A stretch of DNA of 64,000 nt from CAVTWD01 sp963738325 (GTDB taxonomy: Bacteria; Actinomycetota; Acidimicrobiia; Acidimicrobiales; Ilumatobacteraceae): the NCBI GenBank assembly GCA_963738325.1, contig CAVTWD010000009.1:791258-855257 (forward strand), in the 5' to 3' direction. The position numbers were made by a program, and so were the translations under genes. The notes below the pieces were generated by a model. It saw only the letters and a list, made by a program, of their open reading frames with translations. It was not told where the DNA came from and ran no database searches. Below are positions 24,525 through 34,734 of the stretch, in pieces. The number at the start of each line of letters is the position of its first letter. The stretch's first letter is position 1.

Positions 24525-26712
24525 GTGACGGAGCTCGTTCGCGGCTTCCACCGGTCCGGCTCCGTTGTGCTCTACGGGAGCTGCGACAGCGAGCTGGCCC
24601 CGCCCCACCAGCCCTGGGTGCAATTGCTCGATTACCTGATGCGGTCGTTGCCACTCGAGATGACGGCGGCCGAGCTCGCTCCCGACGTGGCGCAGCTCAT
24701 CGCCCTTCTTCCGCAGCTCGAGGGCCTCGCCGCTGGCGTTCGCCAGCGGCCCGCCGGTGATCCCGGCCTCGACCGCTACCGCCTGCTCCAGGCCGTCCAG
24801 GCGGTGCTCACGGACGTGGCGAGCCGCCGGCCGCTCGTGATCTTCATCGACGATCTCCATTGGGCCGGGGTGCAGACGCTCGCATTGCTCCGCGGCGCGT
24901 GCGAGTCGGCATGTGCGCGTGGGCGAAGCCTTCGAGAAGGCCTACGAACACGACGACCGTCCCGTGCTGGCCGATCTGGCCCGTCACTTCGTCGCGGGCG
25001 CTCCCCTGGGCACCGGCGACAAGGCCGTGCACTACAGCGGGCGATCGGCGGCTCAGGCCATGCGGGCGGCCGGCTACGACGAGGCGATCTCCCATCTGCG
25101 CACGGCCCTCGCGCTGGCTCCGCCACGCTCCACCGACCGGCTCGAGCTGCTGGGCGAGCTGGGGGTGGCCCTACTGCGGTCGGGTCACTTCGGGGAGAGC
25201 TTCGAGACGCATTCGCACGGCCTTCCTCGAGGCCCGTGAGCTTGGTGACGTCCGGCTGATGACCGAAGCCGCGGTGGGGTTCGAGGAGGCCATGCACCAG
25301 CCTGGGCTGCCCGGCGGCCCCGCGGTCGAGCTCGTGGGCGAGGCCATGGCCGCCATCCCGAGCGACGATCTGCCGGCCAAGGCGCGGCTGCAGGCGGCTC
25401 TTGGGCGAGCGCTGGGGCAGGCCGGGCGCACCGAAGAGGCGATCCGGGTGGGAGAGGAGGCCCTCGCGTGGGCCCGGGAGGTGAGCGAGCCTTCGATCCT
25501 CGCCGCCGCCCTCCAAGCGGCGCTCATCCCGACGACCGACCCGGAGCGCCAGCTCGAGCTCGGCGTCGAGCTCGACGCGCTGGCGGCCCGGACGAGCGAC
25601 CGCTGGAGCGCGGGGTTCGCCACCGGCAACCTCGTGCGAACGCTGCTCGCCCTGGGCCGTCTCGAGGAGGCCCGCACGGTGCTCGACCGCCACCGCGCCT
25701 TTTCGAGCGAGGGTCGCTTCGCCGTCTTCGAGTTCATGAGCGACGTCTACGAGGGCTGCCTGGCCTTGGCCGCGGGCGACTTCGCCGAGGCCGAGGCCGC
25801 CGCCGAGAAGGCCCACACCCGCGCCGCCAGCGCCGACAGCCCCTTCGACGCCGGTGTCTACGGCCTGCAGATGTTCGCCATCCGCCGTGAACAGGGCCGG
25901 CTGGGCGAGGTGGCCCCCGTCGTGAAGCTCATCGCACGGGTGCCCAACGCGCCGTCCATGTGGCGGCCCGGTGTGGCTGCCCTCTATGCCGAGTTGGGGA
26001 TGCTCGACGACGCCGCCCGCGAGCTCGATCGCCTCGCCGGCGACGGCTTCGGCTCCCTCCCGCGCGACTCGCTGTGGCCGGCCTGCGTCTCGTTCCTCGC
26101 CGATGCCTGCGTGGCCGTCGGCGCCCACGACCACGCCCGCCTCGTGTACGACGAGCTCCTGCCCTTCCGCGGTCGCAACCTGATGGTGGGGATGACCATC
26201 TGCCTCGGGCCGGCGGATCGCTACCTCGCCAACCTGGCCCGCCTCCTCGGCAGGACCGGCGACGCCACCCGGCACTTCGAGGCGGCGCTGGCGCTGGCCG
26301 AGCGGAGCGGGTCTCCGGTCTGGGAAGCCCACGTGCGCCACGACTGGGCGAAGCTCCTGGTCGAGCAGGGCGATGCGGCGGGCGCCGCGGACCTCGGCGC
26401 CCGAGCGCGCGACCTGGCCACCGTGTTCGCATGGAGGCACTGGCCGCCGCCCCGGTACCGGGCGTGGGCCCGCCCAGGCGCATGGTCGCCTCGCCGCCGG
26501 GGAGCGCGTCTCCCGACGGCCTGTCGTCGCGCGAAGTCGAGGTGCTGCAGCTCGTGGCCGACGGCTGCTCGAACCGGGAGATCGGGGTGCGGCTGTACAT
26601 CAGCCCCAACACCGCGGCCAACCACGTGCGCGCCATCCTGCGCAAGACCGGCACGTCCAACCGGGCCGAAGCCGCCGCTTATGCGGCTCGCCACGACCTT
26701 CCGAGGAGCTGA
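24525..26712 (+). pseudogene. Large LuxR-family (LAL-type) ATPase regulator, truncated and frameshifted
   Basis: What remains starts inside the AAA-type ATPase: VTELVRGFHRSGSVVLYGSC corresponds to the segment after Walker A, which is missing, and LVIFIDDLHWAG is Walker B. After ~24,895 the sequence jumps to a late part (VGEAFEKAYEHDDRPVLADL), so roughly 150-200 residues of the ATPase are absent. TPR-like helical repeats follow (25,000-26,450; two frame changes), and a C-terminal LuxR HTH (LSSREVEVLQLVADGCSNRE). Typical LAL regulators have 900 or more residues. Loss of Walker A next to a 16-bp hairpin suggests either real rearrangement or a collapsed assembly. Confidence 0.7.
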
Positions 26713-26742
26713 AGGGGTCGGCGCCTGCGAGAATCAAGGACG

Positions 26743-28007
26743 GTGATCGCGCCGCGCACCCCGACCTTGGCCATCGACGGTGACCGGCTGTCCGAGCGCC
26801 TCGGCGCGCTCGCCGAGATCGGTGCCATCGAGGGGGGCGGCTGCTCGCGCCTTGCGCTCACCGACGACGACCGTCGCGGTCGCGACCTGGTTGTCACCTG
26901 GATGAGCGACCTCGGCATCGCAGGTGCAGGTGGACGTGATCGGCAACGTCGTCGGCACCACCCCCGGGACCGTCGCGTCCCTCGCCCCCGTGATGACCGG
27001 CTCGCACATCGACACGGTGCGCACCGGGGGTCGTTTCGACGGCAACCTCGGCGTGCTGGCCGGGCTCGAGGTGGTGGAAACCCTCCAGTCGGCGGGGATC
27101 GTCACTCCGCCGGCCGCTGTCCGTCGCCTTCTTCACCAACGAGGAGGGCGAGCCGCTTCGCGCCGGACATGCTGGGCAGCCTCGTGTACGCCGGCGGCCT
27201 GGCCGTGGAGGACGCCCTCGGCACGGTCGGCATCGACGGCGCCCGCCTCGGCGACGAGCTCGCTCGCATCGGCTACCAGGGGCCCCATTCCTGCCCCGGC
27301 TCCGCGCCCCATGCTTATGTCGAGCTCCACATCGAGCAGGGCCCCGTCCTCGAGGCCGCGGACGCCACCATCGGCGTGGTCACGGGCGTGCAGGGCATCT
27401 CGTGGGAGGAGGTGACGCTCAGCGGCCAGTCGAACCACGCCGGCACGACGCCCATGACGATGCGGCGCGACGCCGGCTACGCGGCGGCGGAGATCGCCGT
27501 CTTCGCCCGCCGGCTGGCGGCAGACCTGGGCGGGCATCAGGTCGGCGACGGTCGGGCGGCTCGACCTCCATCCCGACCTCGTCAACGTCGTCGCGGGCCG
27601 GGCCGTGCTCACCGTCGACCTCCGCAACACCGACGAGGCCGTGCTGCAGGAGGCCGAGCGCTCGCCTCGCCGCCTTCCTCCTGGAGCTGGCCGAGCGCGA
27701 AGGCGTCGCCATCACGACGCGTTCGCTCGCCCGCTTCTCGCCCGTCGCCTTCGACCCGGGGGTCGTCAGCCTCGTGGAAGCGACCGCGCAACGCCTCGGG
27801 CATCACACCCGTCGCCTGCCGAGTGGCGCGGGCCACGACGCGCAGATGATGGCTCGGCTGTGCCCGGCGGCGATGATCTTCGTGCCGAGCCACGACGGCA
27901 TCAGCCACAACCCCGCCGAGCACACCGATGCCACGGACCTCGAAGCCGGGGCCAACGTGCTGCTCCACGTGCTGCGGGAGCTGGCCGACGAGGAGGTGCT
28001 CGCGTGA
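26743..28007 (+). CDS. M20-type N-carbamoyl-L-amino-acid hydrolase / allantoate amidohydrolase (frameshifted)
   Basis: About 420 residues over five frame segments. Blocks in order: LSERLGALAEIGAIEGGGCS; VIGNVVGTTPG; MTGSHIDTVRTGGRFDGNLG (metal ligands); FFTNEEG (catalytic Glu); HIEQGPVLE; LSGQSNHAGTTPMTMRRDAG (dimer-interface His); VVAGRAVLTVDLRNT; LPSGAGHDAQMMA and VPSHDGISHNPAEHT. These are diagnostic of the HyuC/allantoate deiminase group. Its stop overlaps the next gene by GTGA. With the D-carbamoylase that follows, it suggests hydantoin, ureide or pyrimidine-type carbamoyl catabolism. Confidence 0.78.
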
Positions 28008-28949
28008 CCCGCGTGGTGACCGTCGGGGCCGCGCAGCTCGGGCCGGTCGCGCGCGACGAGACCCGCAAGGAGGTCGTCGAGCGCCTCCTCGCCCTCTTGC
28101 ACGCGGGCGCACGGGGCGGGCTGCGAGCTCGTCGTCTTCCCGGAGCTGGCGCTCACCACGTTCTTCCCCACGTCTGGTATGTCCGCGACCAGGACGAGGT
28201 CGACGCGTGGTTCGAGCGAGAGATGCCGTCGCCCGCCACGCAGCCGCTCTTCGACGCGGCGGCCGGCCTCGGGTCGGCTTCTGCCTCGGGTTCGCCGAGC
28301 TGACGCCCGGCGGGGCAGGCACTTCAACACCCAGGTGCTCGTCGGGCCCGACGGCCGCGAGATCGCCCGCTACCGCAAGGTGCACCTCCCCGGCCACGAG
28401 GAGCACGAGCCGTGGCGGCCGTTCCAGCACCTCGAGCGGCGCTACTTCGAGCCCGGCGACGAGGGCTTCGGGGTGTGGCGGGCCTTCGGCGGGATCGTCG
28501 GCATGATGATCTGCAACGACCGCCGCTGGCCCGAGACCTACCGGGTGATGGGGCTGCAGGGCGTCGAGCTGATCCTGTGCGGCTACAACACGCCGATCCA
28601 CTACGCCCCCGACCCGAGCCAGGACATCCTGCAGGGCTTCCACAACGCGCTCGTGATGCAGGCCGGCGCGTACCAGAACGGCACCTGGGTCGTCGGCGTG
28701 GCCAAGGGCGGCGTCGAGGAGGGCGTCGAAGCGCTGGCGCAGAGCTGCATCATCGCCCCGAGCGGCCAGATCGTGGCCCAGGCGCTTCACCACCGGCGAC
28801 GAGCTGATCACCGCCCGCTGCGACCTCGACTGGTGCGCGGCGCTACAAGGGCACGCTGTTCGACTTCGACCGCTACCGGCGGCCCGAGATGTACACGCGG
28901 ATCACCGTCCCAGCGAGGGCGTCGCGCCACCGGAGGCCGACCGTCATGA
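28004..28949 (+). CDS. N-carbamoyl-D-amino-acid hydrolase-like nitrilase (frameshifted)
   Basis: Nitrilase superfamily. The catalytic triad is visible across frames: Glu in CELVVFPELALTTFF, Lys in YRKVHLPGHEEHEPW, Cys in GMMICNDRRWPETYRV. The segment GLQGVELILCGYNTPIH is characteristic of D-carbamoylases rather than general amidases. Product would be a D-amino acid plus CO2 and ammonia from its carbamoyl form. Frames change at ~28125, 28165, 28275, 28318, 28785 and 28845. It overlaps the preceding gene and, through ATGA at 28946, the next. Confidence 0.75.
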
Positions 28950-31559
28950 GCCGACGCAGGTCGACCTTCACCCTCAACGGCCGCCAGGTCGCGGTCGGGC
29001 CGACCATCCCCACCTGCTCGCCGCGCTGCGCGAGGAGCTCGACGTCACCTCGCCCAAGGACGGCTGCTCGCCGTCGGGCCAGTGCGGTTGCTGCACCGTG
29101 CTCGTCGACGGCAAGGCCGTCGTGTCGTGCCAGATCCGCTGGCCAAGGTCGAGGGACGTCGGTCGTCACGCTCGAGGGCGTCGACGCGACGAGCGCAGCC
29201 GCTACGCCGACGCGTTCGCCGCCTGCGGCGGGCTGCAGTGCGGCTTCTGCATCCCGGGCATCGTGATGCGGGCCAAGGCGCAGATCGACAAGAAGGGCGC
29301 CGACCTCGACCCGCGAGGACGATGGCCCGCCACCTCGGCGCCCACCTGTGCCGCTGCACCGGCTACGTGAAGATCCTCGACGCGATCGAGGCGGTCGCCG
29401 CCGGGCAAGGAGCTCGTGCCGCCGAGCGCGCCGGCGGCGTCGGCAGCCAGCGGCGCTGAAGTACGAGGCGCGCGAGCTGGCGCTCGGCGACCGCGACTAC
29501 ATCGACGACCTCGCGCGTGCCGGGCATGCTGCACGCCGCGCTCCACCTCACCGACGCACGCCCGCGGCCGACGTCGTCGCGCATCGACACGTCGGCGCCG
29601 CGGCTGGCGCGCCGGGCGTCGTCGCCGTGTTCACCGCCGCCGACGTCCCCGGCGAGCTGCGCGTCGGGCTCATCCACAAGGACTGGCCGGTGTTGATCCC
29701 CGTGGGCGGGCGCACCTCGTACGCCGGCGACGTGCTCGCCATCGTCGTGGCCGACGACCCGCCAGCAGGCCCGCGCCGCGGCCGCAGCTCGTCGACGTCG
29801 ACTACGACGTGCTGCGCGCCGATCACCGACCCGGTGGCCGCGATCGACGACCCGGAGATCGCGGTGTGGGGCACCGACTCCAACGTGCTGTCGGCGTCCG
29901 AGTACGCGCCGCGGCGACGTCGACGCCGCGCTCGCCGCCAGCGCCCACGTCGTGCACGAGGTGTTCCAGACGCAGCGCATCGAGCACGCGTTCCTCGAGC
30001 CCGAGGCGACGCTCGCCGTGCCCGACGCCCGACGGCGCGGCACGATGCACGTGTACTCGGGCGGCCAGGGCGTGTGGGACGACCGCAACGACATCGCTCG
30101 GTGCTCGGCGTCGACGCGCGACCGGGTCACCGTCGAGCTCGTGTCCAACGGCGGTGCGTTCGGCGGCAAGGAGGACATGGCCAACCAGGCGCCAGACCGC
30201 GCTCGCGGCCTGGCTGCTGCAGCGGCCGGTGAAGTGCACGCTGTCGCGCGAGGAGAGCCTCCTGATGCACCCCAAGCGCCATCCGATCCGCATGGAGTAC
30301 TGGGCCGGTTGCGACGCCGAGGGCACGCTCACCGCGCTGCGGGTGCGCGCGGTCGGCGACTCGGGCGCGTACGCGTCAGCGTCGGCATGAAGGTGCTCGA
30401 GCGGGCGGCCGGCCACGCCAGCGGGCCGTACCGCGTGCCGCGCCATCGACGTCGAGGCGATCGCCGCCCGCACCAACAACCCGGTGTGCGGCGCGTTCCG
30501 TGGCTTCGGCGCCAACCAGGCCCAGTTCGCGATGGAGGGCGTGCTCGACCGGCTCGCCGAGCACGGTCGGCATCAGCGGCTGGGAGATGCGCAAGCGCAA
30601 CGTCATCCGCCCGGGCGCGGTGTGGGGGCCCGGCCAGATCATGGACGACGGCTGCCTCGGCGCCGAGCGCTGCCTCGACGCGATCAAGCCGCACTACGAC
30701 GCCGCCGTGCGCCGCCGGCCAGGCCGTCGGTCTCGGCCTCGGGCTGAAGAACAGCGGCCTCGGCAACGGGTTCAAGGAGATCGCCAAGGCGGTCGTGCGG
30801 TTCGCGGACCGACGGCACCGTCGAGGTGCGTCACTGCTGGACCGAGATGGGCCAGGGCGTGCACACCGTCGCCCTGCAGGTCGCGGTCGAGGAGCTCGGC
30901 ATCGATCCCGGCGCGCATCGAGGTGATCGTCGACACGACCCGCGAGCTCGGCGCTCGGCCAGACCACCGGGCTCGCGGGGCACGCTGATGGGCGCCGGCG
31001 CGGTGAAGGCGGCCTGCGAGGCGGCCCGCGCCGGCGGCTGCCAGCGTCGAGCGTCGACTACGAGGGCGAGTACCGCGTCGACTGGACGCAACAAGCTCGG
31101 CGAGGTCGAGCACCCGATCATCCACTCGACGTTCGGCTACGCCGCGCAGCTCGTCGTCGATCGACCGCGACACGGGCGCGATCGAGCGGGTGGTCGCCGC
31201 CCACGACGTCGGCCGGGCCGTCAACCCGCATGCTGTGCGAAGGCCAGATCGAGGGCTCCGTGCACATGGGCCTCGGCTACGCGCTGACCGAGGACTTCCC
31301 GGCCGACCCCGAGACGGCTTCCCGACCAACATGACGCTGCGCAGCCTCGGCATCCTGCGGGCCAAGGACGTGCCGCCGATCGACGTGATCCTCGTCGAGT
31401 CGCCGCAGCCCGAACTCGCCCTACGGCATCAAGGGCGTCGGCGAGATCGGCCTGGTGCCGACCGCCGGCGCGGTGGCGGCCGCGCTGCACGACCTCGACG
31501 GCGCGTGGCGCACCACGCTGCCGATGCGGAGCGGCCGACGCCGATACCGGCGAGTGCCG
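28946..31559 (+). CDS. XdhD-like molybdenum hydroxylase: [2Fe-2S] domain fused to molybdopterin domain (heavily frameshifted)
   Basis: The first ~165 residues carry both [2Fe-2S] clusters: GCSPSGQCGCCTVLVDGK with a later VSC, then CGGLQCGFCIPG and HLCRCTGY. No stop separates this from the molybdopterin domain (YEARELALGDRDYIDDL, GAFGGKEDMANQ, CGAFRGFGANQAQFAMEG, MGQGVHTVALQVAVEELG, GEIGLVPTAGAVAAAL, the last containing the catalytic Glu). A single Fe-S/Mo chain resembles E. coli XdhD and selenium-dependent hydroxylases rather than three-subunit CoxSML. No FAD subunit is seen nearby. At least 20 frame changes occur, mostly single inserted C or G. Substrate is probably a purine or N-heterocycle (inference). 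Confidence 0.7.
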
Positions 31560-32606
31560 CTGGCAGCGCCGACGCTGACGCGCCGACGACGCCGGGGCTC
31601 GTCTGCGGCGCACCACCACCTCTACTCGGCGCTGGCCCGGGGCATGCCGGCGCCGCCCGCGACGCCCGACGACTTCCTCGAGATCCTCGAGCAGGTGTGG
31701 TGGCGGCTCGACGTCGCCCTCGACCTCGAGATGATGCGCTGGTCGGCCACTGCTGGGCGCGCTCGAGGCGCTCGAGTGCGGCACCACCGCGATCGTCGAC
31801 CACCACGAGAGCCCGAACGCGATCGAGGGCAGCCTGACGTCATCGCCGACGCGTGCGCCGAGGTCGGCGTGCGGGTGGTGTGCGCGTACGGCGTCACCGA
31901 CCGGCACGGCGCCTGACGGGTGCGCGCACGGCCGGGCCTGGCCGAGAACGAGCGGTTCCTGCGCGACGGGCGGCCGGGGCATGGTCGGCGTGCACGCCGC
32001 CTTCACCTGCTCGGACGAGCCGCTCGAAGCCGCCGCTGGGCTGGCCGCGACCTCGGTGTCGGCGTCCACATCCACGTCGCCGAGGGTCGCGTCGAACCGA
32101 CGGCGGGGCAGCGGCTGGCGCAGCTGGCCGCCGACGACTGGCTGCTCGTGCACTGCGTCCACCTCGACCGACGACCTGCCCGGCACGATCGCCCACAACC
32201 CCCGCGTCGAACATGAACAACGCCGTCGGCTACGCCCGCCCGGCGGCGCGTCCCAACCCGATCGTGCTCGGCACCGACGGCATCGGCGCCGACATGCTCG
32301 AGGAGTTCCGCCTCGCCTACGTCCGCCACCGCGAGGACGACGTGACCGCCTCGCCCGACACGGCGTGGTCCTGGCTCGAGAACGGCTGGACGCTGGTGCC
32401 CGAGGCGCGGACGACCGCGTGACGTGGAACTACGACCACGCCGACGAGCCGTGGCAGGTCGCGTTCACGCCCGGCGTGCGCGCGCTCGACGTCGACGTCG
32501 ACGGCGAGGTCCTGCTCCGCGACGGCCGGCCGACGCGCGTCGACGCCGACGAGGTCCGGGCGCAAGGCCGCCGAGCAGGCCGAGCGTCTGCTTCGCCCGA
32601 GTCTGA
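31560..32606 (+). CDS. SsnA-like / 8-oxoguanine-deaminase-like aminohydrolase (N-terminus missing, frameshifted)
   Basis: Metal-dependent amidohydrolase. Recognisable blocks: TPGLVCG plus HHHLYSALARGM (metal His), ALECGTTAIVDHHESP, MVGVHAAFTCSDEPLEAA, GVHIHVAEG, LLVHCVHL, IAHNPRSNMNNAVGYA and VLGTDGIGADMLEE. This set fits SsnA/AtzB-type aminohydrolases of purine catabolism. The usual ~55 residues before TPGL are absent, and the sequence abuts the end of the XdhD gene, so a stretch appears to have been lost. Located directly behind an XdhD-like gene, as ssnA and xdhD cluster in E. coli. Confidence 0.62.
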
Positions 32607-32630
32607 CTATGACAAGGCGGCTGATGCACG

Positions 32631-33640
32631 ATGCCGGTCGCGCGCTGTACCTCCAGGACGCCCACCCGATCCGGGAGGCGATGGACTACGCGCAGTACGC
32701 CGAGAGCGCAAGGGGTTCGAGCGCGGTGTGGCAGGCCGAGAGCCGCCTCGTGCGCGAAGCCACCGTGCCGATGGCCGCCTTCGCCGCCGTGACCGAGCGC
32801 ATCAAGGTCGGCTCGGGCGTCGTCGACTGCTGGACCCGCAACCCGGCGCGGCTGGCCGCCACGTTCTCGACGCTCGACGATCTCGCGCCGGGCCGCGTGA
32901 TCCTCGGCATCGGGGCGTGGTGGGATCCGCTGCGCGCCAAGGTCGGCATCGACCGGCGCCCGGCCGCTCACGGCCATGCGCGAGATCGTCACGGCCGTGC
33001 GGGCGCTGCTGCGCGAACGAGACCGTGACCTTCGACGGCGAGTCTACGTGCACCTCGACGGGGTCGAGCTCGACTACGTGCTACCAGGAGCGCCGGCCGA
33101 AGGACGTGCCCGATCTACATCGGCGCGACCGGCATGCAGATGATGGAGCTGACCGGCGAGATCGCCGACGGCGTCGTGCTCAACTACCTCGTGTCGCCCG
33201 ACGTACAACGCGCCGCGCCATGGAGCACCTCGCCCGCCGGGCGGCGCGAGCGGGCCGGCGGCGTGGACGACATCGATCGCCCGCAGCTCGTCGTGTGCTC
33301 GGTCGACGAGGACCGCGCACACCGCCCTCGACATCGCCCGCCTGCTGGTCACCCAGTACCTCGGCCAGCAGCCCCACATCATGAAGGCGAGCGGCGTGCC
33401 CGCAGTCGCTGCTCGACGCCGTCGGCGAGGTGCTCACCTGGCCGGCGACGCACGAGCAGGTCGGCGGCCGCGTCCGAAGCTCGTGCCCGACGAGATCGTG
33501 CAGATGATCACCGCCTCGGGCACGCGCCGACGAGTGCCGGGCCAAGGTCGCCGAGTACGTCGCGCGGCGGCGCGACGTGCCCGATCCTCTACCCGCTCGG
33601 CGATGTTCACGCCATGATCGACGCATTCGCGGATGGGAGC
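32631..33640 (+). CDS. LLM-class (luciferase-like, F420-type) oxidoreductase (frameshifted)
   Basis: A TIM-barrel flavin/F420 oxidoreductase. Blocks in order: LYLQDAHPIREAMDYAQYAE, WQAESRLVREATVPMAAFAA, IKVGSGVVDCWTRNPARLA, LDDLAPGRVILGIGAWWDP, ETVTFDGE, VPIYIGATGMQMMELTGEIA, DGVVLNYLVSP, and C-terminal MITASGTADECRAKVAEYV. Closest by eye to Mer-like/methylene-H4MPT reductase-type LLM proteins. ATG 32631 gives the expected N-terminus after one indel. The end is uncertain (33,640-33,709) because of frameshifts. It is probably co-transcribed with the catabolic genes upstream. Confidence 0.68.
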
Positions 33641-33669
33641 CGTGAGTCAGGCGGCTCGTCTTGCCCGGC

Positions 33670-34595
33670 TCAAGTGTGGACCCACACGGTCTCGCCCAAC
33701 GGCATGTAGTTCTGGGCCCAGATGAGGTCCATGGCGGCCGTGGTCAAGCGGACGCATCCATGGGAGACGGGGACGTTCGGGATCTTCGTGCTCCCGTGCA
33801 CGGCGATGCCACCGTTGAAGAACTTCGGCCGATAGAGGTCGCCCAGCGCTCCGTTCCACCAACCGTCGCTCTGCTGGCTGTACACCCGGAAATGGCCCAC
33901 CGGCGTGACGGCGTTGCCCGAGATCACGCGGTGCAGCTTCTCGCTTTGCTCGGTGTAGGGGACGCCCTTGCCGGTCGAGGTGTTGAAGGCCCACACGACC
34001 TTGCCCCGCGCACGACGTAGAGCACCTCCTTGGTCTTGTCGACTTCGATGAGGTCTCCTGAGGTCGAGCGGCTCTGGACGCGCGGCAGCGCCGTGTTGAG
34101 GAGGGCGATGGTGTTGGCGTCGGCGGTGCCGGTGGCCGGGAGGCCGTATTGCTTCTGGAACGCCATGACGGCCTGCACCGTGACCTTCCCGTAGGCGCTG
34201 TCGACGCCGTCGAGCCAGAAGCCCAACGCGAGCAGACGCTGCTGCAGGGCGGCGACGGCGGCGCCGCGCCGGCCCGCTCGGGTGGGAGTGAGCGCGGCGG
34301 TGGGGGCGACCAGTGCGGGCCGTGGCCGGGTGGTCGTCGTCGGCGCCATGGTCGTGGTGGTCGCGGCCGTCGTCGTGGTCGGGGGCACCGTCGTGGTGGT
34401 GGCGACGGTGGTCGTCGCCATCGTCGTCGTGGTCGGCGCGCTCGTGGTGGAGGTCGACGGGGGAGGGTCAACGGTGGTCGTCGGCGCGGGCAGCGTCGTG
34501 GGGGCGGCGTTGTCCGAGGCGCCGCGACACCCGGCGACGATTCCCACGGCCATGACAGCCGTCACGAGTCCCGTCCACTTCCGCACCAGCACCAC
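33670..34595 (-). CDS. Lipoprotein L,D-transpeptidase with peptidoglycan-binding domain (one frameshift)
   Basis: GTG 34595. An N-terminal lipoprotein signal (TGLVTAVMAVGIVAGC), then a ~60-residue Thr/Pro-rich spacer, a PG_binding_1 repeat (GRRGAAVAALQQRLLALGFW, with VTVQAVMAFQKQYGL) and a YkuD catalytic domain with HGSTKIPNVPVSHGCVRL (catalytic Cys, His). A single frame change at ~34,005 separates the two domains. It forms 3-3 cross-links in peptidoglycan from the outer membrane leaflet side. Divergent from the glycosidase gene. Stop is TGA at 33670-33672. Confidence 0.85.
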
Positions 34596-34720
34596 CTGCT
34601 CCCTGCGGGCCGGAATGGTCTAGTCGCTCCTCGGTTCCGTGTCACCGCGGGGCCCTCCGACCTGCAACTTCGGCCAAGTCGTGCTCGTCCGACCGAGCCG
34701 ATGTGACTGAAGCGTCCTCC

Positions 34721-34726
34721 TATGCT
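34721..34726 (+). promoter_or_regulatory. -10 box of leaderless glycosidase gene
   Basis: TATGCT, 8 nt, GTG at 34735. Confidence 0.5.
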
Positions 34727-34734
34727 CTGGCGCC

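Noticed and set aside
26743..33640. Calling the whole catabolic block pseudogenes
   Set aside because: Order and content of motifs are preserved and the changes are mostly single-base insertions, so sequencing error is the simpler explanation.
34282..34623. Val-rich plus-strand ORF (many VVVV)
   Set aside because: Complement of the Thr-rich linker of the L,D-transpeptidase.
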